From: Streptomyces sp. NBC_00271
GTDB taxonomy: Bacteria > Actinomycetota > Actinomycetes > Streptomycetales > Streptomycetaceae
NCBI RefSeq assembly: GCF_036178845.1
Contig: NZ_CP108070.1
Coordinates: forward strand, 9,300,001-9,364,000
Reading direction: 5' to 3'
DNA length: 64,000 nt
This document shows positions 1 through 9,737 of this stretch, piece by piece. The notes under the pieces are model-generated. The model searched no databases, had not been told where the DNA came from, and saw only the letters and a program-made list of their open reading frames with translations. Position 1 is the first letter of the stretch. Each line of letters begins with the position of its first letter. The position numbers were made by a program, and so were the translations under genes.

Positions 1-475
1 GGGCGCCGAGTCCTGGTCCTCGCACGCCGACGGCGTCCGCAACCCGCAGGGCACGGTGGTGGCGACCCGCAAGCCGGGCAGCATCAACTTCCTGTCCTGG
101 TGGGACGGCGACCCCGTCCGCGAACTCCTCGACGACACCCACATCGACAAGTACGGCACCTCGTCCGACACCCGCCTGCTGACCGGCTCGGGCGTCCACT
201 CCAACAACAGCACCAAGGCGACTCCGTCACTGTCGGGCGACATCCTCGGAGACTGGCGCGAGGAGGTCGTCTGGCCGACGACCGACAACACGGCCCTCAG
301 GATCTACTCCACCCCGTACGAGACGACCACAAGGATCACCACCCTCCTCCACGACACCCAGTACCGCACGGCCCTGGCCTGGCAGAACACCGCCTACAAC
401 CAGCCCCCGCACCCGAGCTTCTTCATCGGCAACGGGATGGCGACGGCACCCCGGCCGACGGTGTACGTGCCCTGA
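1..475 (+). CDS. Rhamnogalacturonan lyase, PL11-like (3' end only)
   Basis: Partial gene entering from the left edge; the reading frame begins at base 2 and stops with TGA at 473-475, leaving about 157 C-terminal residues. Sequence seen: HADGVRNPQG, then NFLSWWDGDPVRELLDD and GDWREEVVWP, ending in ATAPRPTVYVP. These are hallmarks of the C-terminal beta-propeller part of PL11 rhamnogalacturonan endolyases (YesW/YesX type), which cleave the rhamnogalacturonan I backbone of pectin by beta-elimination. The signal peptide and any carbohydrate-binding module lie outside the window. It fits functionally with the GH105 enzyme at 20294, which would remove the unsaturated product, although about 20 kb separates them. 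Family call is strong; the exact substrate is inferred. Confidence 0.85.
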   Translation, partial: GAESWSSHADGVRNPQGTVVATRKPGSINFLSWWDGDPVRELLDDTHIDKYGTSSDTRLLTGSGVHSNNSTKATPSLSGDILGDWREEVVWPTTDNTALRIYSTPYETTTRITTLLHDTQYRTALAWQNTAYNQPPHPSFFIGNGMATAPRPTVYVP

Positions 476-508
476 GCGGTGTAGGAAGCGCCCACAACTG
501 AACGAAAA

Positions 509-539
509 GGCGGCCGTTCATCACCTCGGAACGGCCGCC
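509..539. terminator. Bidirectional stem-loop terminator
   Basis: Perfect 11-bp inverted repeat GGCGGCCGTTC (509-519) and GAACGGCCGCC (529-539) with a 9-nt loop. It lies between the convergent lyase and lipoprotein genes, so it can serve both. Confidence 0.7.
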
Positions 540-566
540 GATGGTCCTCTGCGCGCGCTGCCTCTT

Positions 567-1226
567 CTACGGGCACGTCTCGTCGAACTTGACCGCGTTC
601 AGCGTCACCGGCTGCCCCTCGAGCGCCGTGCCCGTGGACGGCGACTGCGTGCACACCTTCCAGTTGCTCTCCACCAGAATCCAGCGATCGGAGCCCGAAG
701 CGTCGTTGACGGTGAGCGACGTGCTCGGGTCCAGGGCGGCTCGGGCCGCCTTCACGGACTTGCCCCCGAAGTCCGGCATCGTGCCCTGGGCGGCCTCGGG
801 CGCCTTCTCGTCCTTGGCTGGGCAGCTCTCGGCGAGCTTCACTGCCGCGAAGTCGAGGCGCGTGCTGGTCGGGATCGTCTTGCCCGCCCCGTAGTTCTGG
901 CCGCACACCTTCCAGTTCCGGTCGAACACCTGGAGCCGATCGCGGCCGAGCGCGTCATGCGACGTGAGCGCGTAGAAGCCCGCTGCCTGCGCCGCGTCCT
1001 GTGCCGACTGAAGGCCCATGCCGACGAAGTCCGGCACCGCCTTCCGCTCGGCTTCGGTCGGCTTGTCGTCCGTCGTCTCCTTGGCCTCAGTGGCCGGAGT
1101 AGCCGGAGTGGCCGATGCGGTGGGTGTGGAGTCGGGCCGCGCGTGGCCGGTCGTGTCCGGATCGCAGCCGACGAGCGCGCCGGTGGCGGCACACAGCACG
1201 GCGGCACTGATGATGTGGAAACGCAT
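567..1226 (-). CDS. Lipoprotein with two PASTA-like domains
   Basis: 219 residues. A short signal peptide ends in a lipobox (ALVGC, Cys at about residue 21), so it is probably anchored on the outer face of the membrane. A Thr/Pro/Glu-rich linker follows. Then come two similar segments of about 70 residues (roughly 63-135 and 148-219), each starting with VPDFVGM or MPDFGGK, containing WKVC, and ending in a Cys-Pro. This is the shape of PASTA domains, which bind cell-wall fragments, each probably with one disulfide. No enzyme domain is visible. The ATG at 1226 is preceded by a GGGGA stretch that can act as the ribosome site. Function is not known. Confidence 0.7.
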   Translation of the reverse strand: MRFHIISAAVLCAATGALVGCDPDTTGHARPDSTPTASATPATPATEAKETTDDKPTEAERKAVPDFVGMGLQSAQDAAQAAGFYALTSHDALGRDRLQVFDRNWKVCGQNYGAGKTIPTSTRLDFAAVKLAESCPAKDEKAPEAAQGTMPDFGGKSVKAARAALDPSTSLTVNDASGSDRWILVESNWKVCTQSPSTGTALEGQPVTLNAVKFDETCP

Positions 1227-1340
1227 GGTTTTCCCCAGGGTGATGCAGGTACAGGCGGATCGTGGTGGACCACTCGTGGACGGGTAACGAACGCTGTGCC
1301 GCTTGGTGACGGCGGCCGCGCTCCGGCCGAAGACGCGGCA

Positions 1341-1370
1341 GCGCCCCGCTCTCCACGGCGGGCGGGGCGC
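1341..1370. terminator. Stem-loop downstream of the MmpS-like gene
   Basis: GCGCCCCGC (1341-1349) pairs with GCGGGGCGC (1362-1370) across a 12-nt loop, 13 bases beyond the stop of the minus-strand gene at 1383. Confidence 0.55.
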
Positions 1371-1382
1371 GGCGCTGACCTG

Positions 1383-1997
1383 CTAGCTCCAGCCGCCGAA
1401 AAAGTCGCTGCTCAGCTGCGCGGAGCAGATGTTGTAGCCGCCGGACGCGTGCCCCTTCTTGGTCTGGCCATCCACCGTCACCGAACAGTTGATGTCGCCG
1501 CCCCCCTGCAACTGGGCGGTCACCTGGAAGTACATGGCATCCGAATCCGCGGTCAGGGTCTTCGTCATCGGCAGACCGGACCCCTGACGACTGTCGCTGT
1601 CGCTGCCGTAGGTGATGTCCGTTCCGGACGGGGCCGATCCCCAGACCTTGAACACGACCTTGCCGTCCGCGGCCGCGTCGTCCGAAGTCGTTGCTTCCTT
1701 CTTCGGTGTCGCCTTCGGTGTCGCCTTCGGCTTCGCGGTCTTCGTGACCGTCACCGTCGGAGCGGGCTTCGCCTCGGCCGTCTTCGTGACGGTCACCTGG
1801 GGCGTCGGTTTGTCGCTCGCCGTCGCCTTCTGGTCGCTGCCCGACGAGCCGATACCAACACCGACGAACAGCAGAACGATCGCGGCGGGTATGGCCACTC
1901 GCTTACGCGCCCACCGCGGCCGAGCTGTCGTCGGCGGCTGCGGCGGTACGGGTCCCCAGCCTGGCTGTTCGGGCATCGGCGGCTGGTTGTGCGACAT
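1383..1997 (-). CDS. MmpS-like single-pass membrane protein
   Basis: 204 residues from ATG at 1997, chosen because AGGGGGA lies just upstream; the open frame extends 36 codons further but without a ribosome site. It has a Pro-rich cytoplasmic N-terminus (PEQPGWGPVPPQPP), a basic patch, one hydrophobic helix at about residues 34-49, then a low-complexity linker built from repeated VTVTKTA units. The C-terminal domain of about 90 residues (VVFKVWGSAPSG to SSDFFGGWS) resembles the MmpS-type transport accessory domain common in actinobacteria, with two Cys that may pair outside the cell. No MmpL partner lies nearby, so a transport role is unproven. Confidence 0.6.
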   Translation of the reverse strand: MSHNQPPMPEQPGWGPVPPQPPTTARPRWARKRVAIPAAIVLLFVGVGIGSSGSDQKATASDKPTPQVTVTKTAEAKPAPTVTVTKTAKPKATPKATPKKEATTSDDAAADGKVVFKVWGSAPSGTDITYGSDSDSRQGSGLPMTKTLTADSDAMYFQVTAQLQGGGDINCSVTVDGQTKKGHASGGYNICSAQLSSDFFGGWS

Positions 1998-2145
1998 ACG
2001 TCCCCCTGAGTGGTTCATGGAGAGATGACCGTAACGGGAGAGGTAAGGAAAGTGTGAGAGTGGTGAGAGGAGAGTGATGAAACCGTAATGAATGTGAACG
2101 TTCAATAAAATGAGTCTCGATCAGTGGGCCCGCATGCCGTACGAA

Positions 2146-2176
2146 GTGGGGGGGCGCGTGACTCGCGCCCCCCCAC
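2146..2176. terminator. Terminator of the GH74 gene
   Basis: Perfect 13-bp stem GTGGGGGGGCGCG (2146-2158) with CGCGCCCCCCCAC (2164-2176) and a 5-nt loop, starting 7 bases past the stop codon of the minus-strand GH74 gene. Confidence 0.75.
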
Positions 2177-2182
2177 CCGTCG

Positions 2183-4837
2183 TCAACTCACCGAGCAGGC
2201 CTGATCTCCCAGTTTGAAGGTGGTGGGTTTGGCGTTCGCACCCGTCCAGCTGCCCGTGAAGCCGAAGCTCACCGACGAACCCGCCGCCACGTTCGCGTTC
2301 CAGGTCAGGTTCTTCGCAGTGACCGTCGTCCCCGACTGGGTGGCGTCGGCGTTCCACGCCTGGGTGATCTGCTGGCCGTCCGTGAAGGGCCAGCTCAGGG
2401 ACCAGCCGCTCCAGGCGGTGGTGCCGGTGTTGGTGAGTGCCACGTCGGCCTGGAAACCGCCCGACCACTGGTTGGTGATCCTGTACGTCATCGCGCAGGC
2501 GCCCGTCGGCGGCGGCGTCGGATCCGTACCGCCGCCCCCGTCACCGGTGTCGGAGCTGTCGCCGTAGATGATTCCGCGCCCGTTGGTCGCGAGGTACACG
2601 CGTCCGTAGATCCGCGGGTCTCCCGTGATCGCGCCGCCGGTCCAACCCCACTGGTGGGCATCGTCGTTGATGCGGGTCCAGCTCGCGCCCTTGTCCGTCG
2701 AGCGGAAGATGCCACGCACCCCGCCGATCTTCGCGCTGGTGTAGAGCGTCTGGTACGAGGCCCCGGTCGCCGCCTTGCCGAAGCCGATGGTGTCGGCCTG
2801 GTCGACGTTCGACAGCTTGGTGAAGCTCGCGCCGCCGTCCGTGGAGTGCCACAGCCCGTACGCGCCGTCGCTCGCGCCGCCCGCCAGCCACACGTCGCCC
2901 TTCGCGCCGGGCAGCGCCTTGAAGCGCACGCTGTCACCGCTCGGCAGGCCGGTGGCTGCGGAGGCGGTGAAGGTGGCGCCACCGTCCGAACTGACGTAGA
3001 ACTTGCCGGACTTGAACCCGTAGAAGGTCTTCGGATCGACCCGGTCCGACTCCACGATGGCGCCCGCGGGGATACCGCTGGACGCCGACCACGACGTACC
3101 GAAGCCGATCGTGTACTGCACGCCCGCGCCCACCGGGCTCCACACGAAGCGGCTGCCGTCGGACGCCGCCGCTGCCGTTCCGCCGCCGCTCACGCCCGAA
3201 GGGTCGGTGCCCGCGAACCAGTTGGCGCCGTTGTCCGTGGAGAAGGCGATGTGCGGGCCCGCGTCGAGGTTGCCGACGCGCACCACCGTGTTCGGGTTGG
3301 TCTCGGCGTAGTCGAGGCTCGTCGTCGTGGTGAAGTTCGGCGAGGTGTACATCATCGACGGCACCTTGGTGAGGTCCGTGTGCCGGAAGCCGCCGATGTC
3401 ACCGAGGGCGCTGAGCAGGGTCGCCCCGGAGGGGGGAGAGGCCAGGTCGTTGACGGCCGTCTCCTCCAGGCCCTGGACCATGGGCCGCATCGTGAACTGG
3501 CTGTTGCTGTCCCAGTTCGTGAGGTTCTCGGTGCCGTAGATCGTCGCGCCCGTTCCGTACATCATCCGGGCGGAGTTGAACGGGTCGATCTCCAACCCCT
3601 CGGTCATCCAGCCGAGTTTGGGGGACTGCTCGGGGGGTGACGGGTTCGCGTCGAAGGTCAGCCAGGGCACGGACGACACGTCCATCGTGTAGCGGTTCGA
3701 GCGGTTCGGGTACGAGGTGTAGTCCCAGGCCTTCGTCCAGGTGCCGCCACTGTCGGTGGACCGGAAGATCTGGGTGTCCGGCCACCACGAGCTGTACGCC
3801 GTGGTCATCACCGTGCCCGGATGCTGCAGGTCGACGGTCAGTCCGCTGAATCCGTAGTAGGTGTCGGCCTCCGCGACCGGGCTGATGTTCGTCCAGGTCC
3901 CGGTCCTGGTCGCGTACCGCCACAGCCGGCCCTTGCCGCCGTCGTACGGGCCACCCTTGTCGCTGTAGGCGAGGTAGAGGTAGCCGTTCGTGGCGTCGAG
4001 GACTCCCTTGTGGGCGAGGTAGCCGGTGGGCTGCCCGGCGAGCCGGGACCAGGTCGCGCCGCCGTCCGTCGAGCGGTAGACCGCGTTGTCCTTGTCGGCG
4101 ACCCCGACGTAGACCGTCTGCGTGGCGCTTCCGGGGGTGCCCGTGGACTCGTCGAAGGTCACCCACGCGATGCCCTGGTTGTCGCTGGCGTAGCCGCTCG
4201 TGTCGGTCGCGTCCTGCACGTAGTTGCCGACGTTCGGGAAGTTGGTCACCTGTGACCACGTGACACCCGAGTCCGTGGACCGCCACAGGCCCTTGCCGCT
4301 CGGCGCGCCGAGGTACAGCACGCTGTTTTTGTTGGGGTCGATCGCGAGGCGCTCGCCCATGCCCCGGCCCGGCATGTTCCCGCCCAGTTTGAAGGGCAGG
4401 TCCGTCCTCTGCCAGCTCGCGCCCCGGTCGGCGGAGCGCAGCACGGCACCGTTGCCGGGGTCCCAGCTGTTCGTATACGTGCCGACCGCCGCGTACACCT
4501 TGTTCGGGTCGACGGAGTCGGACGCGAGGCTGACCACCCCGGTGTGGCCCCACCGGTCCCAGCCGATCGAGTCCGTGAGCGGGGTCCAGGTCTTCGTCGA
4601 CTCCTGCCAGCGGTAGGCGCCGCCGATGTCCGTGCGGGCGTAGGCGAGGTTCTTCTCGGAGCGGTTGAAGACGATGCCGGGGACGAAGCCGCCGCCGTCG
4701 ATCCTGGCGTTCTTCCAGGTGTACGTGTCGGCGGCGAGCGTCGTTGTCGGGGTGCTCGCGGCGAGGGCGGACGGACTGCCCGCCAGCAGGCCGGCGGCCA
4801 GTGCCAGCACGGCCGTGAGGATACGGGTTCTTCGCAC
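2183..4837 (-). CDS. Secreted xyloglucanase/endoglucanase, GH74 with C-terminal CBM2
   Basis: 884 residues from GTG at 4837, chosen for the GAGAGGA ribosome site 8 bases upstream; the ATG at 4864 has none. The Sec signal peptide is residues 1-27 (cleavage near SALAAS). The GH74 double seven-bladed propeller spans about 35-755, with repeated RSTDGG/RSADRG Asp-box motifs. The two expected catalytic Asp are in TDIGGAYRW (near residue 63) and GDIGGFRH. A Gly/Asp/Pro linker leads to a CBM2 cellulose-binding module (about 780-884) with paired Cys at its ends and conserved Trp. GH74 enzymes cut xyloglucan or mixed beta-1,4-glucans. It lies downstream of the GH48 gene on the same strand, but a strong hairpin separates them, so it may be transcribed partly by read-through. 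Family certain; endo versus exo action not determinable here. Confidence 0.92.
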   Translation of the reverse strand: MRRTRILTAVLALAAGLLAGSPSALAASTPTTTLAADTYTWKNARIDGGGFVPGIVFNRSEKNLAYARTDIGGAYRWQESTKTWTPLTDSIGWDRWGHTGVVSLASDSVDPNKVYAAVGTYTNSWDPGNGAVLRSADRGASWQRTDLPFKLGGNMPGRGMGERLAIDPNKNSVLYLGAPSGKGLWRSTDSGVTWSQVTNFPNVGNYVQDATDTSGYASDNQGIAWVTFDESTGTPGSATQTVYVGVADKDNAVYRSTDGGATWSRLAGQPTGYLAHKGVLDATNGYLYLAYSDKGGPYDGGKGRLWRYATRTGTWTNISPVAEADTYYGFSGLTVDLQHPGTVMTTAYSSWWPDTQIFRSTDSGGTWTKAWDYTSYPNRSNRYTMDVSSVPWLTFDANPSPPEQSPKLGWMTEGLEIDPFNSARMMYGTGATIYGTENLTNWDSNSQFTMRPMVQGLEETAVNDLASPPSGATLLSALGDIGGFRHTDLTKVPSMMYTSPNFTTTTSLDYAETNPNTVVRVGNLDAGPHIAFSTDNGANWFAGTDPSGVSGGGTAAAASDGSRFVWSPVGAGVQYTIGFGTSWSASSGIPAGAIVESDRVDPKTFYGFKSGKFYVSSDGGATFTASAATGLPSGDSVRFKALPGAKGDVWLAGGASDGAYGLWHSTDGGASFTKLSNVDQADTIGFGKAATGASYQTLYTSAKIGGVRGIFRSTDKGASWTRINDDAHQWGWTGGAITGDPRIYGRVYLATNGRGIIYGDSSDTGDGGGGTDPTPPPTGACAMTYRITNQWSGGFQADVALTNTGTTAWSGWSLSWPFTDGQQITQAWNADATQSGTTVTAKNLTWNANVAAGSSVSFGFTGSWTGANAKPTTFKLGDQACSVS

Positions 4838-4870
4838 GGTGGGGTCCTCTCTGAAGGAGGGCATGACGAC

Positions 4871-4903
4871 CGGGCGGCCCCCAGTGCGGGTGGGGGCCGC
4901 CCG
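4871..4903. terminator. Terminator between GH48 and GH74
   Basis: Perfect 12-bp stem CGGGCGGCCCCC (4871-4882) with GGGGGCCGCCCG (4892-4903), 9-nt loop, in the 236-bp gap between the two minus-strand genes. Confidence 0.7.
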
Positions 4904-4983
4904 GCCAGGTGGCCTCGTCGTCAGGTGACGAGACCGCGCACGCGGAGCTTTCAAGCGGTTCCGGTGAAGCGCGGCGAGCTACC

Positions 4984-5040
4984 GCGCCCTTCAGGGGCGC
5001 GAGGAACTGCGCGACCAGCCACAGACGGCCCGCAGCTCGA
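4984..5040. repeat. Streptomyces-type dispersed intergenic repeat
   Basis: The run that includes CAGGGGCGCGAGGAACTGCG and GACCAGCCACAGACGG matches an intergenic repeat that I recognise as frequent after genes in many Streptomyces genomes. It sits 34 bases past the GH48 stop. It has small internal dyads and no coding content. Recognition is from memory of related genomes; copy number cannot be checked within one window. Confidence 0.6.
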
Positions 5041-5073
5041 GTACCGCCCAACCCGCGGAGCGCTTGGCGGGGA

Positions 5074-7995
5074 CTATTCGAGAAGCTCCGCGTACGAGCC
5101 CATGGCCAGGGCGATGTCCGCCTGGGCCCAGAACCGGTGGTACGTGAAGGAGGGCGCGGCTCCGCCCGCCAGATAGGCCTCGATCTTCGACCAGTTCGGG
5201 TCGTTCTTGTAGAAGGACCTGAGCGAGGTGAAGGTCGAGGTGGAGTTGATCGTGTCGCCGTTCGGCATCTTGCCGCTCCAGCCGCTCGGGACGTAGACCG
5301 TGTCGTCGAAGCGGTTGTAGTCGGCGCGGGTCTCCGGGACGGCGATGCCCAGGCTGTCCTGGTAGTTGCTCCACATGCCGTCGAGGAGTGCCTTCGCCGT
5401 CGTCTTCGCCTGGGCGTTGCCGGACTTGGCGGCGTAGTACGACAGGGTCTTGGCGTACGCGGCGGCCACACCGACGTCGTTGGTGTAGTCGGTGACGGTC
5501 ACGTGAAGTCCACTGTTGGCGCCGGGACTTGAAGCGTTCCACGTGTCGGGTGTGCCGGACCACTGGAGCGTGGAGGGGACCTGGTAGGTGCCGTCCGGGT
5601 TGATCGTGGTCTTGGACAGTGCCCAGGAGACCCACTTGTCGAGGATCGCCTTCGCGCTCGCGTTCCCCGTCTGCTGGTAGAACTCGGCGACCCGCTCCAT
5701 GGACCAGGCCTGGAAGCCGAACCACTGGTTGGACGGCGGGTCGTGGTACACCGGCTGCTGGTCGTAGTACATGCCGTAGAAGGTCGGTGTCCCAGCCGGC
5801 GGGGTCGCGTAACGGCCCGCCCAGCTGTTGGTCGCGCCGCCCGCGATGGCACCCTCGTTGGACTGCAGCCAGCGGTAGAACTCCAGCTGCCGGGTGAGGG
5901 AGGTCCCCCAATCGGCCGCCCCCGTCGAGGACTTGGGCTTCAGATCGGCGTACGAGCTGAGTGCGTACGCGGCCAGCGGGTTCTGGTAGCCGCCGTGGAC
6001 ATGGCTGGAGCCGATGCGCCAGGCCCAGCCCGCCGAGGTGTCGGTCGCGCCGCCCCAGGCGTAGTACCAGGAGAGCAGATAGTGCGAGGCGTCCTTGCCG
6101 GTGCCGGCCGCGCAGGTCGACGGACCGACACAGTTGCCGATCTTCTTGAAGTACTTGTCGTACATGGCGTAGCGCAGATAGTCGCCCATCTTCGCCGCCT
6201 TGCCGACGGTCGTGGACACATCGCCGCCCTTGCCCTGCGCCTTGGCCCACACGTCGGCCCAGTACGCGGCCTGCACGGCCCGCGCGTCGGCGTCCGGCGC
6301 GTCGGTGTACTTCCACTGCTTGGCGTACGAGGAATCCCCGGTGAAGAGGTCCAGGTAGCCGTTCGTGGAGCCGTACTTGAAGGCGTCGCAGGTCGGCTGC
6401 GGCACCGTCTCCCACACCGACTCCTGCGCGCCGCGCTGGAAGGTGTTGATGTACGACGGTCCGGTCGCGGTCGGTCCCGCCTCGCACTTGCCGGGCTCGT
6501 CGCCGTAGCCGTAGACGTTGTCGACGTCCTGGAGCCAGTGCATGCCGTACACGTCGTCCGTGCCGTACGCGCTCTTCAGCTCGGCCGCGATCGGGTCCGA
6601 GCCGACGGAGACGCCCGTGTCGAGCTTGGCCGGATACTCGTTCGGGGTGTCCAGCTCGGGCGCGTAGGTCGCGGGCTTCGAGGCGTTGTAGAAGGAGTTC
6701 GTCGGCTGGTCGGCGTGGGTGGGGATCATGTACGTCTCCATGGTCGTCCACGCGGCGTTGAACTTGGACCAGTCGCCGGTGACCTTCCCGTACATCGCCT
6801 GCAGCCAGATCAGATAGCTGTACGCCTCCGAGGTCGTCTCATGTCCCTGGTCCGGCGCCTCGACGATCAGCGTCTCCACCGAGTGGTAGGGGATGCCCTC
6901 GGGTGAGAAGTAGCCGTTCGCCGGGTTGGTGATCCTGCCGTAGAGGTCCAGGAAACGCGCGTCGTACGCCTTCGACGCGGCCAGCTCCGTCACGGTGACG
7001 GTCGCCTTGGCGTACCCGGTCGCCGAGGCCGTGAAGGTCGCGGCGCCCGTCCCGGAGGCATCGGCGGTGACGGTCACGTTCTGCGCCGTGTTCCAGTTGG
7101 CCGGGGTGAAGGTGAGCGAGGCGCCGCCGGTGACGGAAAGGCCCGTATTGCCGTCCGTACGGGCGGTCGTCACCGTCACGTTCGCGGCCGGCTGTTTCGA
7201 AAGTTGCACGGCAAAGGTGCCCGACTTGCTCTGCTGGACGCCGAGTTGGGTCGGCGAAGCCACCACGGCGGGACCCGAGGCGACCGTGATGCCGACGGGT
7301 GTGGACGCCGCGGAGGCGCCCAGGCTGTCGTACGCCTTGGCCACCAGCGAATGACTGCCCACGGCCAGGCTGGACGTCGACAGCGTGTAGGGGGAGCTGG
7401 TGTCCGTGCCCAGCAGGGTCGTGTCGTCGTAGAACTCGACCTTGGCGATCGTCGCGTTGTCGGCGGCCGCCGCGGTCGCGGCCAGCGGGATCGCGTCGCC
7501 CTGCGTGTAGACCGCGCCCGCGGCCGGGCTGGTCAGCACGGTGACCGGCGGCTGGTGGGCGCCGGTGCAGGTGGTGCCGTTGATCGCGAACGAGGCGGGC
7601 GCCGTGTTGGTGCCGCTGTAGGTGAACTGCGCGCCGGTGGAGACCGCTGCCCCGGCGGCGATCGTCCCGTTCCAGGAGGCGTTCTTCGCGGTGACCGTCC
7701 TGCCGGACTGCGACCAGGTCCCGTTCCAGCCGCTGGTCAGCGTCTGGTTGCCGGTGTAGTCGTATGTCAGGGTCCAGCCGTTGATCGGGTCAGCGCCCCG
7801 GTTGGTGAGCGTGAGATCCGCGGTGAAGCCGGAGCCCCAGTCATTGGTCTTGTAGTCGACACTGCACTGAACTCCCGCCGCCTGAGCGGGAGTTGAGCCA
7901 TTCGCGAGCATCGTGAGCGGAAGCGCGAGGGCGGCCACCGCGGCGGTCCACAGCCGCCGGGTCCTCCGGCGTCTGCTTCTGGAACTTGGGTGCAT
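5074..7995 (-). CDS. Secreted processive cellulase, CBM2 - Ig-like - X - GH48
   Basis: 973 residues. A long Arg-rich signal peptide ends near residue 40 (PAQAAG). CBM2 follows at about 42-143 ([15 protein letters not shown] to TTCTG), a bacterial Ig-like module at about 147-237, a second beta-sandwich module at about 238-337, and GH48 from about 341 to the end. The GH48 acid motif is seen as [13 protein letters not shown]48 enzymes are processive cellobiohydrolases acting from the reducing end and are central to aerobic actinobacterial cellulose degradation. Start ATG at 7995 is 63 bp from a perfect CebR palindrome, which indicates cellobiose/cello-oligosaccharide induction. Works with the GH6 (opposite-end exo), GH5 (endo) and GH74 enzymes next door. 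Confidence 0.93.
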   Translation of the reverse strand: MHPSSRSRRRRTRRLWTAAVAALALPLTMLANGSTPAQAAGVQCSVDYKTNDWGSGFTADLTLTNRGADPINGWTLTYDYTGNQTLTSGWNGTWSQSGRTVTAKNASWNGTIAAGAAVSTGAQFTYSGTNTAPASFAINGTTCTGAHQPPVTVLTSPAAGAVYTQGDAIPLAATAAAADNATIAKVEFYDDTTLLGTDTSSPYTLSTSSLAVGSHSLVAKAYDSLGASAASTPVGITVASGPAVVASPTQLGVQQSKSGTFAVQLSKQPAANVTVTTARTDGNTGLSVTGGASLTFTPANWNTAQNVTVTADASGTGAATFTASATGYAKATVTVTELAASKAYDARFLDLYGRITNPANGYFSPEGIPYHSVETLIVEAPDQGHETTSEAYSYLIWLQAMYGKVTGDWSKFNAAWTTMETYMIPTHADQPTNSFYNASKPATYAPELDTPNEYPAKLDTGVSVGSDPIAAELKSAYGTDDVYGMHWLQDVDNVYGYGDEPGKCEAGPTATGPSYINTFQRGAQESVWETVPQPTCDAFKYGSTNGYLDLFTGDSSYAKQWKYTDAPDADARAVQAAYWADVWAKAQGKGGDVSTTVGKAAKMGDYLRYAMYDKYFKKIGNCVGPSTCAAGTGKDASHYLLSWYYAWGGATDTSAGWAWRIGSSHVHGGYQNPLAAYALSSYADLKPKSSTGAADWGTSLTRQLEFYRWLQSNEGAIAGGATNSWAGRYATPPAGTPTFYGMYYDQQPVYHDPPSNQWFGFQAWSMERVAEFYQQTGNASAKAILDKWVSWALSKTTINPDGTYQVPSTLQWSGTPDTWNASSPGANSGLHVTVTDYTNDVGVAAAYAKTLSYYAAKSGNAQAKTTAKALLDGMWSNYQDSLGIAVPETRADYNRFDDTVYVPSGWSGKMPNGDTINSTSTFTSLRSFYKNDPNWSKIEAYLAGGAAPSFTYHRFWAQADIALAMGSYAELLE

Positions 7996-8057
7996 GTCCT
8001 GGTTCCTCCTTGCGGCTCGGAGAAGTGGGGGCGGAGCAGCAACAAGCCTTGAACCAG

Positions 8058-8071
8058 TGGGAGCGCTCCCA
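8058..8071. promoter_or_regulatory. CebR-type operator, GH48 side
   Basis: Perfect 14-bp palindrome TGGGAGCGCTCCCA. This is the classic operator of the LacI-family repressor CebR, which releases DNA when cello-oligosaccharides bind. It lies 63 bp upstream of the GH48 start. Confidence 0.88.
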
Positions 8072-8189
8072 TATTGGAGAGAGGGGTCGAAGGGGTCAAG
8101 GTGCTTGAAGAGTCGAAATTGTTCGATTGATCAACAGTGCGACGCCTCTGTCCTTTACCGACACTTGGCGCTAACTTCATCCGCACCAG

Positions 8190-8203
8190 TGGGAGCGGTT
8201 CCA
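8190..8203. promoter_or_regulatory. CebR-type operator, GH5 side
   Basis: TGGGAGCGGTTCCA differs from the perfect CebR palindrome at two positions in the right half. It lies 49 bp upstream of the GH5 start, mirroring the other box across the divergent promoter region. Confidence 0.75.
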
Positions 8204-8251
8204 TCAGTCGACGCGTCCGTCACGACGCGCCCGAGCTGCAAGGAGTCGCTC

Positions 8252-9724
8252 ATGCGACACCCTCCGCGTTCAGGACTTTTAGTGGTCGGCGCCGCGGTCG
8301 CCCTCGTGGGCACCGCGATCGCGCCGGTCGTCACGGCTTCAGGAGCCACACCCGCGTGCACGGTGGACTACTCCGTCACGAGCCAGTGGGACACCGGCTT
8401 CCAGGGCGCCGTGAAGATCACCAACAACAGGGCCGCGCTCAGCGGTTGGAGTCTCACCTTCGACTTCGCGAACGGTCAGAAGGTCAGCCAGGGCTGGAAC
8501 GCCAAGTGGTCCCAGTCCGCCACGACGGTCACCGCGGCCAACGAGAGCTGGAACGGCTCGCTGGGCTCAGGGGCCAGTGTCAGCGCCGGGTTCCTCGCCT
8601 CGTGGTCGGGGAGCAACGCCGTACCCACGACGTTCAAGCTCAACGGGACCACGTGCAACGTGGACACGGAGCCGTCGCCGACCCCGACGGACCCGCCGCC
8701 CACGACCGGTACGGCACCCGAGCTGCACGTCTCCGGGAACAAGCTCGTCGACGCCGACGGTACGACGCGGCGGCTGCTCGGCGTCAACCGCTCCGGCGGC
8801 GAGTTCATGTGCGTCCAGGGATACGGCATCTTCGACGGCCCCGTCGACGACGCCTCGGTCAAGGCGATCGCCGACTGGAAGGCCAACACGGTCCGCATTC
8901 CGCTCAACGAGGAGTGCTGGCTCGGCCTGTCCAACATCAAACCGGAGTACGCGGGCGCCCACTACATCTCCGCCGTCAAGGACCTGGTGGCCAAGGTCGA
9001 GGCGCACGGGATGACCCCGCTCGTCGAACTGCACTGGAACTACGGGCAGTACACCGGGAACTCGGCCGGCTGCTCGGACGTGCACGCCACCTGCCAGAAG
9101 CCGATGCCGGACGCGCAGTACAGCCCGGCGTTCTGGTCCTCGGTCGCCAGTACGTTCAAGGACGACCAGGCCGTCGCCTTCGACCTGTTCAACGAGCCCT
9201 ACCCGGATCGCGCGACCTCCACCACCGCCCAGGCGTGGGCCTGCTGGAAGGACGGCGGCACCTGCCCGGGCATCGGCTACGAGGTCGCCGGGATGCAGGA
9301 CCTGGTCGACGCGGTGCGCGGCACCGGCGCCAGGAACCTGATCCTGACCGGCGGGCTCGCGTACTCCAACGACCTGAGCCAGTGGCTGACGTACAGGCCG
9401 AGCGATCCGACGGGCAACCTCGTCGCGGCCTTCCACACCTACAACTTCAACACGTGCGCCAGTGAGAGCTGCTGGAACTCGACGCTCGCCCCGGTGGCGG
9501 CCCAAGTCCCACTCGTGGCGGGGGAGATCGGCGAGAACACCTGCTCCCACGGCTTCGTCGACACCGCGATGAAGTGGTTCGACGACCGGGGGCTCTCCTA
9601 CCTCGGCTGGACCTGGAACACCTGGGACTGCTCCTCCGGTCCCTCCCTGATCTCCGACTACGACGGCACTCCCACGTCGTACGGAGTCGGGCTGCGTGAT
9701 CATCTGCGCGCCCTCAACGGATAA
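8252..9724 (+). CDS. Secreted endoglucanase, CBM2 - GH5
   Basis: 490 residues from ATG at 8252, preceded by AAGGAG 6 bases upstream. Signal peptide 1-33 (cleaved near TASGA), CBM2 at about 35-136, a short Pro/Thr linker (PSPTPTDPPPTT), and a GH5 catalytic domain from about 153. The acid/base Glu is in LFNEPYPDR (near 313) and the nucleophile Glu in VAGEIGENTC (near 423), both expected for GH5. Conserved VELHWNYG and GWTWNTWDC are present. It makes internal cuts in beta-1,4-glucan, providing ends for the GH6 and GH48 enzymes. Codon 10, inside the signal peptide, is TTA, so translation should depend on the bldA tRNA. A CebR-like box lies upstream. Confidence 0.92.
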   Translation: MRHPPRSGLLVVGAAVALVGTAIAPVVTASGATPACTVDYSVTSQWDTGFQGAVKITNNRAALSGWSLTFDFANGQKVSQGWNAKWSQSATTVTAANESWNGSLGSGASVSAGFLASWSGSNAVPTTFKLNGTTCNVDTEPSPTPTDPPPTTGTAPELHVSGNKLVDADGTTRRLLGVNRSGGEFMCVQGYGIFDGPVDDASVKAIADWKANTVRIPLNEECWLGLSNIKPEYAGAHYISAVKDLVAKVEAHGMTPLVELHWNYGQYTGNSAGCSDVHATCQKPMPDAQYSPAFWSSVASTFKDDQAVAFDLFNEPYPDRATSTTAQAWACWKDGGTCPGIGYEVAGMQDLVDAVRGTGARNLILTGGLAYSNDLSQWLTYRPSDPTGNLVAAFHTYNFNTCASESCWNSTLAPVAAQVPLVAGEIGENTCSHGFVDTAMKWFDDRGLSYLGWTWNTWDCSSGPSLISDYDGTPTSYGVGLRDHLRALNG

Positions 9725-9737
9725 CCGGCGCAGGCAT

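Noticed and set aside
957..2009. 350-codon plus-strand open frame over the lipoprotein and MmpS-like genes
   Set aside because: Antisense shadow with Arg/Gly-rich composition and no ribosome site or family match.
3399..5471. 690-codon minus-strand open frame across the GH48/GH74 junction
   Set aside because: Arg/Pro-rich shadow of two real genes in another frame; typical of high-GC DNA.
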